A DNA stretch of 64,000 nucleotides. It comes from Micromonospora cabrerizensis. GTDB taxonomy: Bacteria > Actinomycetota > Actinomycetes > Mycobacteriales > Micromonosporaceae. The position numbers and the translations under genes are program-made. How positions within the stretch are numbered: position 1 is the stretch's first letter; every line of letters begins with the position of its first letter. The notes beneath the pieces were generated by a model. It searched no databases, was not told the DNA's origin, and saw only the letters and a program-made list of their open reading frames with translations. The DNA lies in contig NZ_JAKKFI010000068.1 of the NCBI RefSeq assembly GCF_022230955.1, forward strand, positions 1 to 64,000, in the 5' to 3' direction. This document shows, piece after piece, positions 16,794-26,250 of this stretch.

Positions 16794-17242
16794 CCGCGAC
16801 CCTGTTCACCCTGACGTTCGCGCTGGCCGCGCCGTTCTGGGCCATGATGATCCTGCTACCGCGCTGGTCCTGGACCGCCCGTGTCATCTCCTCGCCGTTG
16901 ATCGTGCTGCCGGTGGTGGTGATCTACGCGCTGCTGGTGATCCCGGCGTTCGGCGACGTGCTGCCGGCCGTGACGTCGCCGACTCTGGCGGGCGTGCGCG
17001 ACCTGCTCGGCACGTCCGACGGGGCGGCGGCGGGCTGGGCGCACATGATCGCGTTCGACCTGTTCGTCGGGCGCTGGGCGTGGTTGGACAGCCGCGAACG
17101 GGGGGTGCCGGCGCTGGTGATGGCTCCGGTGCTGCTGCTGACCATCCTGCTCGGCCCGCTCGGCCTGGCCGCCTACCTCGCGGTCCGCACCCGGTGGCGA
17201 CGGCCGGCGGTCGCTGCCACCGGCCCGCAGCACCTAGGCTGA
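16790..17242 (+). CDS. ABA4-like (DUF4281) membrane protein
   Basis: 150 residues and four helices. GWAHMIAFDLFVGRWAWLDS and LLGPLGLAAYL are the ABA4-like hallmarks; plant ABA4 is involved in neoxanthin formation, while the bacterial role is unknown. Overlaps the preceding stop (GTGA) and sits 4 bp before the histidine kinase. Confidence 0.75.
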   Translation: MTATLFTLTFALAAPFWAMMILLPRWSWTARVISSPLIVLPVVVIYALLVIPAFGDVLPAVTSPTLAGVRDLLGTSDGAAAGWAHMIAFDLFVGRWAWLDSRERGVPALVMAPVLLLTILLGPLGLAAYLAVRTRWRRPAVAATGPQHLG

Positions 17243-17246
17243 GCCG

Positions 17247-18527
17247 GTGCGCTGGCTGGGGCGGCTGTTCAACACGCGCGACACACTCGTGCGGCTGACG
17301 CTGCTCGACCTCGCCGGGGTGGGCTACCTGGTCTTCTGCACCCAGGCGGGGCGCCCGCCGACGGTGACACAGTGGATCCTCGCGGTGGGCGCGTTCGCCG
17401 CGGCGCTGCTGCTGCACCGTCGACCGGTCGCCAACATGGTGGTGCAGGCCGCGTTGCTGGCGGCGGCGATCGCCCTGCTCGACGACATCATGATCAATCA
17501 TGTCGGTGCCAGCTGGGCGTTGATCGAGATCACCATCGGGGCGTACCGCGCCCGCACCATCGGGTTGTCCGCCGGGCTGCTGGCCGTGGTCGACCTGACC
17601 AGCACGATCGGCGCTCCGGCCGACCGGGTCGCGGCCGGCGTCGTCGGCCTGGCCCTGGAGGTCGGCATACCGTTGCTGCTCGGCCTGGTCATCCGGGCCA
17701 ACTGGAATCTCGCCCGACAGGCCCAGGAACGCGCCGCCGCCGAGCAACGACAGCACGAGTCGGAGAACCGCGCGGCACGGGCCGACGAACGCAGCGCCAT
17801 CGCCCGCGAGCTGCACGACGTCGTCGCGCACCACGTCGCGTCGATGGTGCTGCGCGTGGGCGTGGCCCGGCACGTGCTCAGCGACCTGGACCCCCGGGTC
17901 GGCGAGGTGTTCGACGACGTGCACGGCACGGGCACCGCGGCCCTGGCGGAGCTGCGCCGGCTGGTCGCGGTGCTGCGTGACCCCGAGGGGGTACGCGGCG
18001 ACGCGGCGCTGACCGCGATCGAGCCCTCCGCGTTGCCGGCGGCGATCGGCGCGGCGATCGACCGGGCCCGTCAGGCCGGCATCACCGTGGAGGCCGACCT
18101 GGCCCCGGAGATCGGTTCGCTCGACGCGGTACGCGGCATGGCGGTGCTGCGGCTGACCCAGGAGGCCCTGACCAACGTGGCCAAACACGCCGGTACGTCC
18201 GCTGTGGCGCACCTCGTGGTCGCGGTCCGCGACGGCGTCGTGCACTGGGAGGTCGCCGACACCGGCCGCGGCGGCGTGTTGGGCGGCGGGCCGACCGGCG
18301 AGAGCGCGTTGGGCGGCGTGCCGACCGGCGGTGGGCACGGCATCACCGGAATGCGTGAGCGCGTCGAGGTCCTCGGTGGCCGGTTGGAGGCGGGCCCGTC
18401 CGGCACCGGTTGGCGGGTGCGCACTGCGCTCCCGGCCGTGGTCGCCGCCGCCGACCGGGCGCCGGTCCGGTCGGTGCCCGGCGAACGCGAGGCCCCGGCC
18501 GAAGCCCCCGCACCGGAGCCGGTGTGA
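17247..18527 (+). CDS. NarL-type sensor histidine kinase
   Basis: 426 residues. Five or six N-terminal membrane helices, a coiled linker, then the HisKA_3 phospho-acceptor box ARELHDVVAHHVASMVLRVG and a HATPase domain (LTQEALTNVAKHAG; VADTGRGG; GHGITGMRERVEVLGGRLE). A short Gly-Thr-rich duplication (GGGPTGESALGGVPTGGG) is inserted in the ATP-lid region. GTG 17247 start. Its stop overlaps the response-regulator start (GTGA), confirming a cognate pair. Confidence 0.9.
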   Translation: MRWLGRLFNTRDTLVRLTLLDLAGVGYLVFCTQAGRPPTVTQWILAVGAFAAALLLHRRPVANMVVQAALLAAAIALLDDIMINHVGASWALIEITIGAYRARTIGLSAGLLAVVDLTSTIGAPADRVAAGVVGLALEVGIPLLLGLVIRANWNLARQAQERAAAEQRQHESENRAARADERSAIARELHDVVAHHVASMVLRVGVARHVLSDLDPRVGEVFDDVHGTGTAALAELRRLVAVLRDPEGVRGDAALTAIEPSALPAAIGAAIDRARQAGITVEADLAPEIGSLDAVRGMAVLRLTQEALTNVAKHAGTSAVAHLVVAVRDGVVHWEVADTGRGGVLGGGPTGESALGGVPTGGGHGITGMRERVEVLGGRLEAGPSGTGWRVRTALPAVVAAADRAPVRSVPGEREAPAEAPAPEPV

Positions 18528-19150
18528 TCCGGGTGCTGCTGGTCGACGACCAGCACCTCATCCGGGCCGGGTTGCGGATGCTCTGTGCGGCCCAACCCGA
18601 CATCGAGGTCGTCGGCGAGGCCGACAACGGCCGCGAGGCGATCACACTCGCCGCCCGGCTCCTCCCCGACGTGGTCGTCATGGACCTGCGCATGCCCGGC
18701 GTCGACGGGATCACCGCGACCAGCCGGATCCTCGCCGAACGCCCCGCCACCCGCATCCTGGTGCTGACCACGTTCGGCGACGACGACCACCTCTACCCTG
18801 CCCTGACCGCCGGCGCCTGCGGTTTCCTGCTCAAGGACGCGCCCCCGACCGAGCTGCTGGACGGCATCCGCCGGGCCGCCGTCGGTGACAGCCCGTTCAG
18901 CCCGGAGGTGCTGCGACGCCTCGTGCAGCGCGCGGTGCACGCCCGCCCCGAGACACCACGGCCGGCGCAGGGCCTGACCGCCCGCGAGCAGGAGGTGCTG
19001 AACCTGGTCGCCGAGGGCCTGTCCAACACCGAGATCGGCGAGCGCCTCCACATCGGCGTCACCACGGTCAAGACCCACATCACCAGCCTGATGACCAAGA
19101 CCGACAGCCCCAACCGGGTACGCCTGGCCCTGTTCGCCCGAGGCGTCTGA
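18524..19150 (+). CDS. NarL/FixJ-family response regulator
   Basis: 208 residues: receiver domain (VLLVDDQHLIRAGLRML, phospho-Asp in VVVMDLRMPGVDG, Lys in FLLKDAPP) followed by a LuxR-type helix-turn-helix (LTAREQEVLNLVAEGLSNTE, TVKTHITSLMTK). Partner of the overlapping kinase. The target genes are not evident; the upstream membrane genes are candidates. Confidence 0.9.
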   Translation: MIRVLLVDDQHLIRAGLRMLCAAQPDIEVVGEADNGREAITLAARLLPDVVVMDLRMPGVDGITATSRILAERPATRILVLTTFGDDDHLYPALTAGACGFLLKDAPPTELLDGIRRAAVGDSPFSPEVLRRLVQRAVHARPETPRPAQGLTAREQEVLNLVAEGLSNTEIGERLHIGVTTVKTHITSLMTKTDSPNRVRLALFARGV

Positions 19151-19152
19151 CG

Positions 19153-19869
19153 TCAGGTCCGCATCCGCAGGGACACGACGATGACGAGAACCAGCGGCAC
19201 GATCAGCAGCGCCGGTGCGACGACCGGCAGGTGCAGGGCGACCAGTGCGCCGACGGCGGCACCGACCATGAGGGCCAGCAACACCTGAGCCTTGGGGCGC
19301 AGGCTGCCCCACGGGCTGCGGGCGGCGACGCCGGCGATCAGGCTGGTGAGCGTGCCGGTCAGGTACGTGGAGGACAGGCCGGGCACGCCGAATCGTTGGA
19401 TCGCGCTGCTCTGCACGCCCAGCGCGACCGCCGACAGCATGAGCAGCGCGAGATGGACACGCGCGCCGGGCGCGTCGAGCGTGACCTCCCAGACGACGAG
19501 GAACACGACGAACACCAGCAGTTCCAGGACCAGCGCCCAGGTGACCCGCCGGGGCCAGACCGGGTCGCCCGGTCGTGCCGAGCCGACGACGCGGGCGCCC
19601 GCGAGGACGCCGACGATGAAGCTGACGATGGCGCAGCCCGACGTCAGGGCCAGCTCGGCGTCACCTCGGCCCGCCGAGAGTCCGAGGAGGACCATGTTGC
19701 CGGTCATGACGCTGGCGAAGGCGCCACCGAGAGAGAGGAACCCGATGGCGTCGGCACAGCCGGTCAGGAAGGTGAGGACGACGACGAGGGCGTGCCGTCG
19801 ACGCAGGAGGCGCGGGTCCTGCTGAGCCGCGGGGCGGGGCTGGATGACGCTGGGCACTGTGCTCGACAC
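19153..19869 (-). CDS. DUF1275 (YoaK-like) membrane protein
   Basis: 238 residues with six or seven membrane helices. The family motif is clear: FLTGCADAIGFLSLGGAFAS then VMTGNMVLLGL, and later GVPGLSSTYLTGTL. Function unknown. Convergent with the response regulator (2-bp gap) and divergent from the GntR gene. Confidence 0.85.
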   Translation of the reverse strand: MSSTVPSVIQPRPAAQQDPRLLRRRHALVVVLTFLTGCADAIGFLSLGGAFASVMTGNMVLLGLSAGRGDAELALTSGCAIVSFIVGVLAGARVVGSARPGDPVWPRRVTWALVLELLVFVVFLVVWEVTLDAPGARVHLALLMLSAVALGVQSSAIQRFGVPGLSSTYLTGTLTSLIAGVAARSPWGSLRPKAQVLLALMVGAAVGALVALHLPVVAPALLIVPLVLVIVVSLRMRT

Positions 19870-19896
19870 TGTCGGCCACCCTCCAGGGATTGTTCT

Positions 19897-19906
19897 TCGT
19901 ATACAC
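19897..19906. promoter_or_regulatory. Candidate GntR/FCD operator upstream of gntR
   Basis: TCGTATACAC matches 9 of 10 positions of the GntR/FadR-type consensus TNGTNNACNA. It lies 35-44 bp upstream of the regulator's GTG. A matching site precedes the peptide-binding-protein gene at 27962. Confidence 0.5.
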
Positions 19907-19940
19907 TTTGTCCGGACATGTTCACGGAGAGGCGAACCAG

Positions 19941-20621
19941 GTGGCTGAAGATCTGCGGGACAAGCTCGGCGCGCAACACCTGCCGCTACGCGATCAGGTC
20001 CTCGCCGCCCTGCGCACCGCCATCATCGACGGCAACTACCTTCCCGGTGAACGGCTCACCGAGGACCGGCTGGCGGAGGACTTCGGTGTCTCCCGCAACC
20101 CCGTCCGGGAGGCCCTGCGCGTCGCCGAGGCGGAAGGCTTCGTCGTGATCCTCCCCCGCCGGGGAGCGGTCGTCGCCTCACCGAGCAGCGGCACCATCGC
20201 CGACATGTTCGCCGTCCGCGTACGCCTGGAGACGCTGGCCGCCCGGCTGGCCGCCGAGCGGGCGACCGCGGCCGACGTGGTGGCCCTGCGCGCCCTGCTC
20301 GACCAGGGCCGCGAGGCGACGCAGCGGCAGGATCTCGCCCGGGTCGCCGAGCTGAACAGCACCCTGCACCTGCGCATCCTCCAGATCAGCGGAAACCCCT
20401 GGCTGTCGTCGATCGCCAAGTCGCTCTACCTCCATGTCCAGTGGGTGTTCCGGCTCGGGGCGGCGCAACGCGCGCCACACTCGTGGGCCGAGCACATCCA
20501 ACTCGTGGACGCCATCGAGTCAGGCGACGGCGACCGCGCCGAGCGGGCCGCCCTCGACCATCTCGACGCGGCGTCCGCCGCCGCCCACGAGAACGCCGAG
20601 GGCGGCTACGGCAGGCCCTAA
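19941..20621 (+). CDS. GntR-family (FCD) transcriptional regulator
   Basis: 226 residues. Winged helix-turn-helix (LRDQVLAALRTAIIDGNYLP, DRLAEDFGVSRNPVREALR) followed by the all-helical FCD effector domain with metal-ligand-type residues (AELNSTLHLRIL and HIQLVDAI). GTG 19941 is preceded by GGAGAGG. Its 3' end overlaps the convergent ggt gene by 4 bp. A shared operator motif suggests it controls the ABC importer and ggt. Confidence 0.85.
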   Translation: MAEDLRDKLGAQHLPLRDQVLAALRTAIIDGNYLPGERLTEDRLAEDFGVSRNPVREALRVAEAEGFVVILPRRGAVVASPSSGTIADMFAVRVRLETLAARLAAERATAADVVALRALLDQGREATQRQDLARVAELNSTLHLRILQISGNPWLSSIAKSLYLHVQWVFRLGAAQRAPHSWAEHIQLVDAIESGDGDRAERAALDHLDAASAAAHENAEGGYGRP

Positions 20622-22408
20622 CGCCCGCACGCGTAGCCCTGCATCCCCCGGGGGTTCGCCCCGGCGGAGAGCACGCCCGTCGCCGGGTCGCGGCTCACCG
20701 CGCAGAGCCGACCGAGGCTCCATGAGTCGGTGACCCGCACCTCGTGCCCGTACGCCCGCAGGGCCGCCAGCACGGTCTCGTCGAACCGGTCCTCCACCAC
20801 CAGGACACCGGGCTCCATGTCCCGTGGGTAGAACGACCCCGGCAGGCTGAGCGTGTGCCACGCCGGCGCGTCGATGGCCTCCTGGAGGGACTGACCGCCG
20901 ACGAGGTGCCGCAGCAGGAACGGCAACTGCCACTGGTCCTGCTGGTCACCGCCGGGTGTCCCACAGGCCAGCACGGGCTCCCCGTCGCGGTGCACCATCG
21001 TCGGGCTCAGCGTCGTCCGCGGCCGGCGGCCCGGGGCCAACGACGAGGCGAGCCCCTCCTCCAGCCAGAACATCTGCAACCGGCTGCCCAGCGGAAAGCC
21101 GAGTTCCGGGATGGTCGGCGAACTCTGCAACCAGCCACCGCTCGGGGTAGCGGAGATCATGTTGCCCCAGCGGTCGACCACGTCCACGTGGCAGGTGTCG
21201 CCCCGGGTCACCCCGTCCGACTGCACGGTCGGCTCCCCCGTCGTCGCGTCCGTCGGGTCGGTACGCCGGGCGGCGCCGGGCCGGACGTGGACCGGCAGCC
21301 GTGGCTGCGCCCCGTCGGGACGCCCCGGCCGCAACTGCCCCGACGCGCGGTCACCGACCAGGGCTGCCCGCTCCCGCGCGTACTCCCGGGAGAGCAGCGC
21401 CTTGGCGGGCACCTCGACGTCGTCGCCGTACCAGGCCTCCCGGTCGGCGAAGGCGAGCTTGAGCGCCTCGACCTGGGCGTGCACACCCCGGGCGGTCGAC
21501 GGGTCGTACGCGGCGGGGTCGTCGAGCGCGTCGAGGGTGGCCAGCGACTCCAGCAGCACCGGGCCCTGGCCCCAGAAACCGGTCTTCGCCACCGAGTAGC
21601 CGTGCCAGTCGAGCGTGGCGGGCGCCTCCCAGGTCGCCGAGTACGCGGCCAGGTCGTCACCGGTGATCAGCCCGGCGTTCGGCCGACCGCTGGAGTCCTG
21701 GAACGGCTGGCGGCTGAACGTCTCGATCGCCTCGGCGACGAAGCCCGTGCTCCAGACGCGACGCGCGGCCTCGATCTGGGCCTCCCGGTCCGCACCGGCC
21801 GCCTGGCCCGCCTGGACCAGCCGGCGCAGGGTGTCCGCGTACGCCGGGTTGGTGACCATCTCCCCGGCGGAAGGTGGCCGGCCGCCGCGCAGCCAGAGCG
21901 CGGCGGACGTGGGCCAGTGTTCCTCGAACAACGACCGCACGGCCGCCACGGTGTCACCGACCCGACCCACCAGCGGGTGCCCGGCGCCGGCGTAGCCGAT
22001 CGCCGGCTCCAGCACCTCGGCGAGGGTGAGCGTGCCGTGCTCGCGCAGCAGCAGGAGCCAGGCGTCCACCGCGCCGGGTACGGCCGCCGCGAGCGGCCCG
22101 GCCCCGGGGATGAGGTCCATGCCGAGGGACCGGAAGTGCGCGATGGTGGCACCGGCCGGTGCGGGCCCCTGCCCGCACAGCACCTTCGGCGTCGGGTCCG
22201 CCGCGGTGGCCACGATGGCCGGCACCTCGCCGCCCGGCCCGTTGAGGTGCGGCTCCACGACGTGCAGGACGAACCCGGCGGTGACCGCGGCGTCGAAGGC
22301 GTTGCCCCCGCGTTCGAGGATGCCCATCGCCGACTGGCTGGCGAGCCAGTGCGTCGAGGACACCATGCCGAAGGTGCCCTGGAGCGTGGGTCGGGTGGTG
22401 AACGTCAT
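20618..22408 (-). CDS. ggt: Gamma-glutamyltransferase family protein
   Basis: 596 residues. N-terminal half: STHWLASQSAMGILERGGNA and EPHLNGPGGEVP. The autoprocessing nucleophile is Thr in RGDTCHVDVVDRWGNMIS (GDTxH motif), with the later GTPGGDQQDQW glycine motif. The family cleaves gamma-glutamyl bonds such as those of glutathione. No signal peptide is visible, so the enzyme appears cytoplasmic, consistent with hydrolysing peptides imported by the ABC system encoded upstream. Last gene of a six-gene operon; the ATG overlaps the preceding stop by 4 bases. Confidence 0.85.
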   Translation of the reverse strand: MTFTTRPTLQGTFGMVSSTHWLASQSAMGILERGGNAFDAAVTAGFVLHVVEPHLNGPGGEVPAIVATAADPTPKVLCGQGPAPAGATIAHFRSLGMDLIPGAGPLAAAVPGAVDAWLLLLREHGTLTLAEVLEPAIGYAGAGHPLVGRVGDTVAAVRSLFEEHWPTSAALWLRGGRPPSAGEMVTNPAYADTLRRLVQAGQAAGADREAQIEAARRVWSTGFVAEAIETFSRQPFQDSSGRPNAGLITGDDLAAYSATWEAPATLDWHGYSVAKTGFWGQGPVLLESLATLDALDDPAAYDPSTARGVHAQVEALKLAFADREAWYGDDVEVPAKALLSREYARERAALVGDRASGQLRPGRPDGAQPRLPVHVRPGAARRTDPTDATTGEPTVQSDGVTRGDTCHVDVVDRWGNMISATPSGGWLQSSPTIPELGFPLGSRLQMFWLEEGLASSLAPGRRPRTTLSPTMVHRDGEPVLACGTPGGDQQDQWQLPFLLRHLVGGQSLQEAIDAPAWHTLSLPGSFYPRDMEPGVLVVEDRFDETVLAALRAYGHEVRVTDSWSLGRLCAVSRDPATGVLSAGANPRGMQGYACGR

Positions 22409-23406
22409 GACAACACCTCACTGGGATCTGCGGTGCGAACGTCGGGACCGGTGCCGTCCGGTCGGACCAGGTGACACGCGGCCATGCCGTCACCGATCGC
22501 CGTCCGCGCCGGCACCTCCGTCGCGCACCGGTCGAACGCGAGCGGGCACCGGGTGCGGAACCGGCAGCCGGACGGCGGGTCGAGCGCGGACGGCAGGTCG
22601 TCGCCGAGCAGCACCGGCTGACGCTCGCGTTGGCGCACCGGGTCGGCCACCGGCGCGGCGGACAGCAGCGCCTGCGTGTACGGGTGGGCGGGCCGGGCGA
22701 AGATCCGCTCGCGGCTGCCCTGCTCGACGAGTTGACCGAGGTACATGACGGCGATGTCGTCGGCCAGGTACTCGACCGCGGACAGGTCGTGGGTGATGAA
22801 GAGGCAGGCGAACCCGATGTCGCGTTGCAGGTCGGCGAGGAGGTTGAGCACCGACGCCTGCACGGACACGTCGAGGGCGCTGGTGGGTTCGTCGGCGATG
22901 AGCAGCATGGGCTCGGAGATCAGGGCCCGGGCGATGCTGACCCGTTGGCGTTGCCCGCCGGACAGCTCGTGCGGATAGCGACGCGCCACCTCGGCGCGCA
23001 GGCCCACCCGTTCCAGTTGGGGGGCGACTCGGGCGTCCCGGTCGCGCCGGGAGATCCGCTTGCCGGCCAGCCGCAGCGGCTCGGCCACGATGTCGCCCAC
23101 CAGCATGCGCGGGTCCAGGGAGCCGGCCGGATCCTGGAAGACGATCGACACCGCGCCGCGATGGGGGCGCAGTCGCCGTCGGGACAGGTGGGTGACGTCC
23201 GTCCCGGCGATCCGGACCGTCCCGGCGGTCGGCTCGACCAGCCGCACCACGCACCGGCCCACTGTCGACTTGCCGGAGCCGCTCTCCCCCACCAGCGCCG
23301 TGACCCGGCCTCTCGGGATCGTCAGGGACACCCCGTCCACGGCGCGGACCGGGCCGAAGTGCATCACCAGGTCCTCGATCTCCAGGGCGTTGGGCTGCGG
23401 CGTCAT
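22405..23406 (-). CDS. Peptide ABC transporter ATP-binding protein (DppF/OppF type)
   Basis: 333 residues: Walker A GESGSGKST, signature LSGGQRQRVSIARAL, Walker B LLIADEPTSALDVSV, and the C-terminal oligopeptide-transporter extension with Cys cluster (CRFRTRCPLAFDRC) that can bind Fe-S in related proteins. ATG 23406 overlaps the stop of the companion ATPase (ATGA). The frame is open upstream, but that is shadow of the neighbour. Confidence 0.9.
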   Translation of the reverse strand: MTPQPNALEIEDLVMHFGPVRAVDGVSLTIPRGRVTALVGESGSGKSTVGRCVVRLVEPTAGTVRIAGTDVTHLSRRRLRPHRGAVSIVFQDPAGSLDPRMLVGDIVAEPLRLAGKRISRRDRDARVAPQLERVGLRAEVARRYPHELSGGQRQRVSIARALISEPMLLIADEPTSALDVSVQASVLNLLADLQRDIGFACLFITHDLSAVEYLADDIAVMYLGQLVEQGSRERIFARPAHPYTQALLSAAPVADPVRQRERQPVLLGDDLPSALDPPSGCRFRTRCPLAFDRCATEVPARTAIGDGMAACHLVRPDGTGPDVRTADPSEVLS

Positions 23407-24410
23407 CGGGTCGCCTCCTGGGGTGCCGTCGAGCAGGGATGCCAGCAGGCCGCGACGTGGTCCGTGCCACCGATGCCCTCCAGCGGCGGGGCCGCGTCGC
23501 GGCACGTCGCGTCGGCGGCCGGGCAGCGGTCCGCGAAGGTGCACGCGTCGGGTTGGGTCGACAGCACGGGCACCAGCCCGGGGATCTCGGTCAACCGGTC
23601 CGTGCCGGCGTGCCGGCCCGGCTGCGGTGACGCCGACAGGAGCCCGGCCGTGTACCGGTGCCGGGGGCGAGCGAAGAGGTCGTCGACCGGCGCGCGCTCC
23701 ACGACCCGGCCCGCGTACATGACGACGACGCGGTCGGCGATGTCGGCGATCACGCCGAGGTCGTGCGTGATGATGAGGATGCTCGTGCCGAGCCGGTCGC
23801 GCAGGTCCCGCAGCACCTGGAGGATGCCGGCCTGGACGGTGACGTCCAACGCGGTGGTCGGCTCGTCGGCCACCAGCACCTTCGGGCCGCAGGCCACCGC
23901 CATCGCGATCATCACGCGCTGCCGCATACCGCCGGAGAGCTGGTGCGGGTAGGTGTCGACCCGCTGGGCCGCGGACGGGATCCCGACCAGGGTCAGCAGT
24001 TCGACGGCCCGGGCCCGGGCGGCCCGTCGGGACATCCGTTCGTGGACCTGGAGCACCTCCCCGATCTGCCGCCCGACGGTGAGCACCGGGTTCAAGGACG
24101 TCATCGGCTCCTGGAAGATGTAGGCGATCTCCTGGCCGCGTACCCGACGCAGCGCCGACTCGCGGGCGCCGACCAGTTCGGCGCCGTCGAGGCGTACGGA
24201 GCCGGTGATCCGGGCGCTGCCGGGCAGCAGGCCGGCGATGCTCATCGCGGTGACGCTCTTGCCGCACCCCGACTCGCCCACCATCCCGACGATCTCCCCG
24301 GGGGCGAGGTCCAGGCTGACGCCGTCCACCGCCGAGACGGTGCCGGTCTCGGTCGGAAACGACACCGACAGGTCGCGGATCTCCAGGACGGGCGCGGAGG
24401 GCGTGGTCAT
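23403..24410 (-). CDS. Peptide ABC transporter ATP-binding protein (DppD/OppD type)
   Basis: 335 residues: Walker A GESGCGKSVT, signature LSGGMRQRVMIAMAV, Walker B VLVADEPTTALDVTV, C-terminal cysteine-rich extension (CTFADRCPAADATC). It energises the importer with its DppF-like partner. It overlaps genes on both sides by 4 bases, so the operon is tightly coupled. Confidence 0.9.
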   Translation of the reverse strand: MTTPSAPVLEIRDLSVSFPTETGTVSAVDGVSLDLAPGEIVGMVGESGCGKSVTAMSIAGLLPGSARITGSVRLDGAELVGARESALRRVRGQEIAYIFQEPMTSLNPVLTVGRQIGEVLQVHERMSRRAARARAVELLTLVGIPSAAQRVDTYPHQLSGGMRQRVMIAMAVACGPKVLVADEPTTALDVTVQAGILQVLRDLRDRLGTSILIITHDLGVIADIADRVVVMYAGRVVERAPVDDLFARPRHRYTAGLLSASPQPGRHAGTDRLTEIPGLVPVLSTQPDACTFADRCPAADATCRDAAPPLEGIGGTDHVAACWHPCSTAPQEATR

Positions 24411-25291
24411 CGGCGGTCTTCCTTCGGGTCGAGGGCGTCGCGCAGGGCGTCACCGAAGACGTTGAACGCCAGCGCCAGGCCCATGATCACGACACCGGGG
24501 AGGACGGCGGCCCACGGCGCCCGGGCGGCGAACTGCTGGGCGGTGGCCAGCATGGTGCCCAGGCTCGGCGCCGGGGGTTGGATGCCGAGGCCGAGGAAGG
24601 ACAGCACCGCCTCACCGAGGATCGCGGCCGGGATCGCGACGGTGGCCTGCACCAGGATCACCGACGTCGCGTTCGGCAGGATGTGCCGGGCCAGCACCCA
24701 AAGGTCGCTGGCCCCGTCGACCACGGCCGCCGCGACGAAGTCCAGCGACTTGAGCCGCAGCGTGTCCGAGCGGACGACCCGGATCACCCCCGGGATCTGG
24801 GCGATGCCGATGGCCACCGCCGCGTTGCCGAGGCTGGCACCCCGGATGGCCGCCAGCCCCACCGCCATGATCAGGAACGGGAAGGCCAGCAGCAGGTCGG
24901 TGAAGCGTGAGATCACGGCGTCCCAGGCCCGGAAGTAGCCGGCCGCCAGGCCGAGTGGCACCCCGATGACCAGGGAGGTGGCCACCGCCAGGAGCCCCAC
25001 CTGCAACGACGCCCGCGCGCCGAGCATGATCCGGGAGAGGACGTCCCGGCCGAGGTCGTCGGTGCCGAGCACGTGCCCGGGGGTGCCGGGCGGTGCGAAC
25101 GTACGGGCGAAGTCGGTCTGGTCGACGGAGTAGGGCGCGATCCACGGCGAGAGCAGCGCGGTGGCCGCCGCCAGCGCGAGCACGACGAAGCTCACCACGG
25201 CGAGTGGGTTGCGGCGCAACCGTCGCAGCACCCGTGCGCGCCGGGTGACGCTGACCGTGGTCTCCGCCATCGGTACGGTGAGGACGGTCAT
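24407..25291 (-). CDS. Peptide ABC transporter permease (DppC type)
   Basis: 294 residues, six helices. Typical DppC N-terminal domain (RRNPLAVVSFVVLALAAATA, GHVLGTDDLGRDVLSRI) and the coupling EAA-like loop (ASDLWVLARHILPNATSVIL). Overlaps the DppB stop and the DppD start by 4 bases each. Confidence 0.9.
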   Translation of the reverse strand: MTVLTVPMAETTVSVTRRARVLRRLRRNPLAVVSFVVLALAAATALLSPWIAPYSVDQTDFARTFAPPGTPGHVLGTDDLGRDVLSRIMLGARASLQVGLLAVATSLVIGVPLGLAAGYFRAWDAVISRFTDLLLAFPFLIMAVGLAAIRGASLGNAAVAIGIAQIPGVIRVVRSDTLRLKSLDFVAAAVVDGASDLWVLARHILPNATSVILVQATVAIPAAILGEAVLSFLGLGIQPPAPSLGTMLATAQQFAARAPWAAVLPGVVIMGLALAFNVFGDALRDALDPKEDRR

Positions 25292-26244
25292 GCCGGATCT
25301 CCCGTCACCCGGATGCGGGGGTCGATGACCGAGTAGAGCAGGTCGACGAAGAAGTTGATCACGATGTAGGCCGTCGCGGTGAGCAGGACGACGGCCTGGA
25401 TCACCGGGTAGTCCCGTTGGAACACCGCGTCGATGGTCATCTTGCCGAAGCCCGGCAGCCCGAAGATCTGCTCGGTGACGACCGCGCCCGAGATCAGGCC
25501 GCCGAGCTGGAGACCCACGACGGTGACGACCACGATGAGGCTGTTGCGCAGTGCGTGCCGGGTGATGACGGCGCGCGGTCGCAGGCCCTTCGCCTTGGCC
25601 GTGCGCACGTAGTCGGAGGAGAGCGAGTCCAGCATCGCCGACCGGGTCTGCCGCATGATGATGGCGGCGAGGCCGGTGCCGAGGATCACCGCCGGCAGGA
25701 TGATGTGGTGCAGGTTGTCCACCGGGTCCTCCAGGATCGGCACGAAGCCGGAGGCGGGGAAGAGCCCGGTCGCCACGGACAGGTACAGGATCGCGAGCAG
25801 CCCGAGCCAGAAGTGCGGCACCGACAGACCCACCAGGGCCAGGCCGTTGGCCAGCCACTCCGCCGGCCGCCCGCGACGCACCGCCGCGAGCACGCCCGCG
25901 CCGACCCCGAGCGCCGAGGCGATCAGGATCGCCAGCACGGACAGTTCGACGGTCACCGGCAGGGCGGTCGTGAGCATCGACGACACCGGCGTGCCGGTGC
26001 GGATCGACACCCCGAAGTCGCCCTGCGCCATGCGCTCCACGTACTGCGCGAACTGGACCGGCAGCGGCTGGTCCAGCCCGTAGTGCCGACGGATGGCCTC
26101 CAGCGCCTCCGGTGAGCGGTCCTCCCCGGCCAGCGCGAGGGCCGGGTCACCGGGCAGGGCCCGCACGCCGACGAAGACCACGATCGTCGACAACAACAGG
26201 GTCAGCGCCGACTGCCAGGCGCGGGTGAGCAGGTAGCGGGCCAC
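25288..26244 (-). CDS. Peptide ABC transporter permease (DppB type)
   Basis: 318 residues, six helices. N-terminus ARYLLTRAWQSALTLLLSTI, EAA-loop VRTAKAKGLRPRAVITRHAL, and LISGAVVTEQIFGLPG are DppB hallmarks. Starts 6 bp after the binding-protein gene. Confidence 0.9.
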   Translation of the reverse strand: MARYLLTRAWQSALTLLLSTIVVFVGVRALPGDPALALAGEDRSPEALEAIRRHYGLDQPLPVQFAQYVERMAQGDFGVSIRTGTPVSSMLTTALPVTVELSVLAILIASALGVGAGVLAAVRRGRPAEWLANGLALVGLSVPHFWLGLLAILYLSVATGLFPASGFVPILEDPVDNLHHIILPAVILGTGLAAIIMRQTRSAMLDSLSSDYVRTAKAKGLRPRAVITRHALRNSLIVVVTVVGLQLGGLISGAVVTEQIFGLPGFGKMTIDAVFQRDYPVIQAVVLLTATAYIVINFFVDLLYSVIDPRIRVTGDPA

Positions 26245-26250
26245 GGTGAC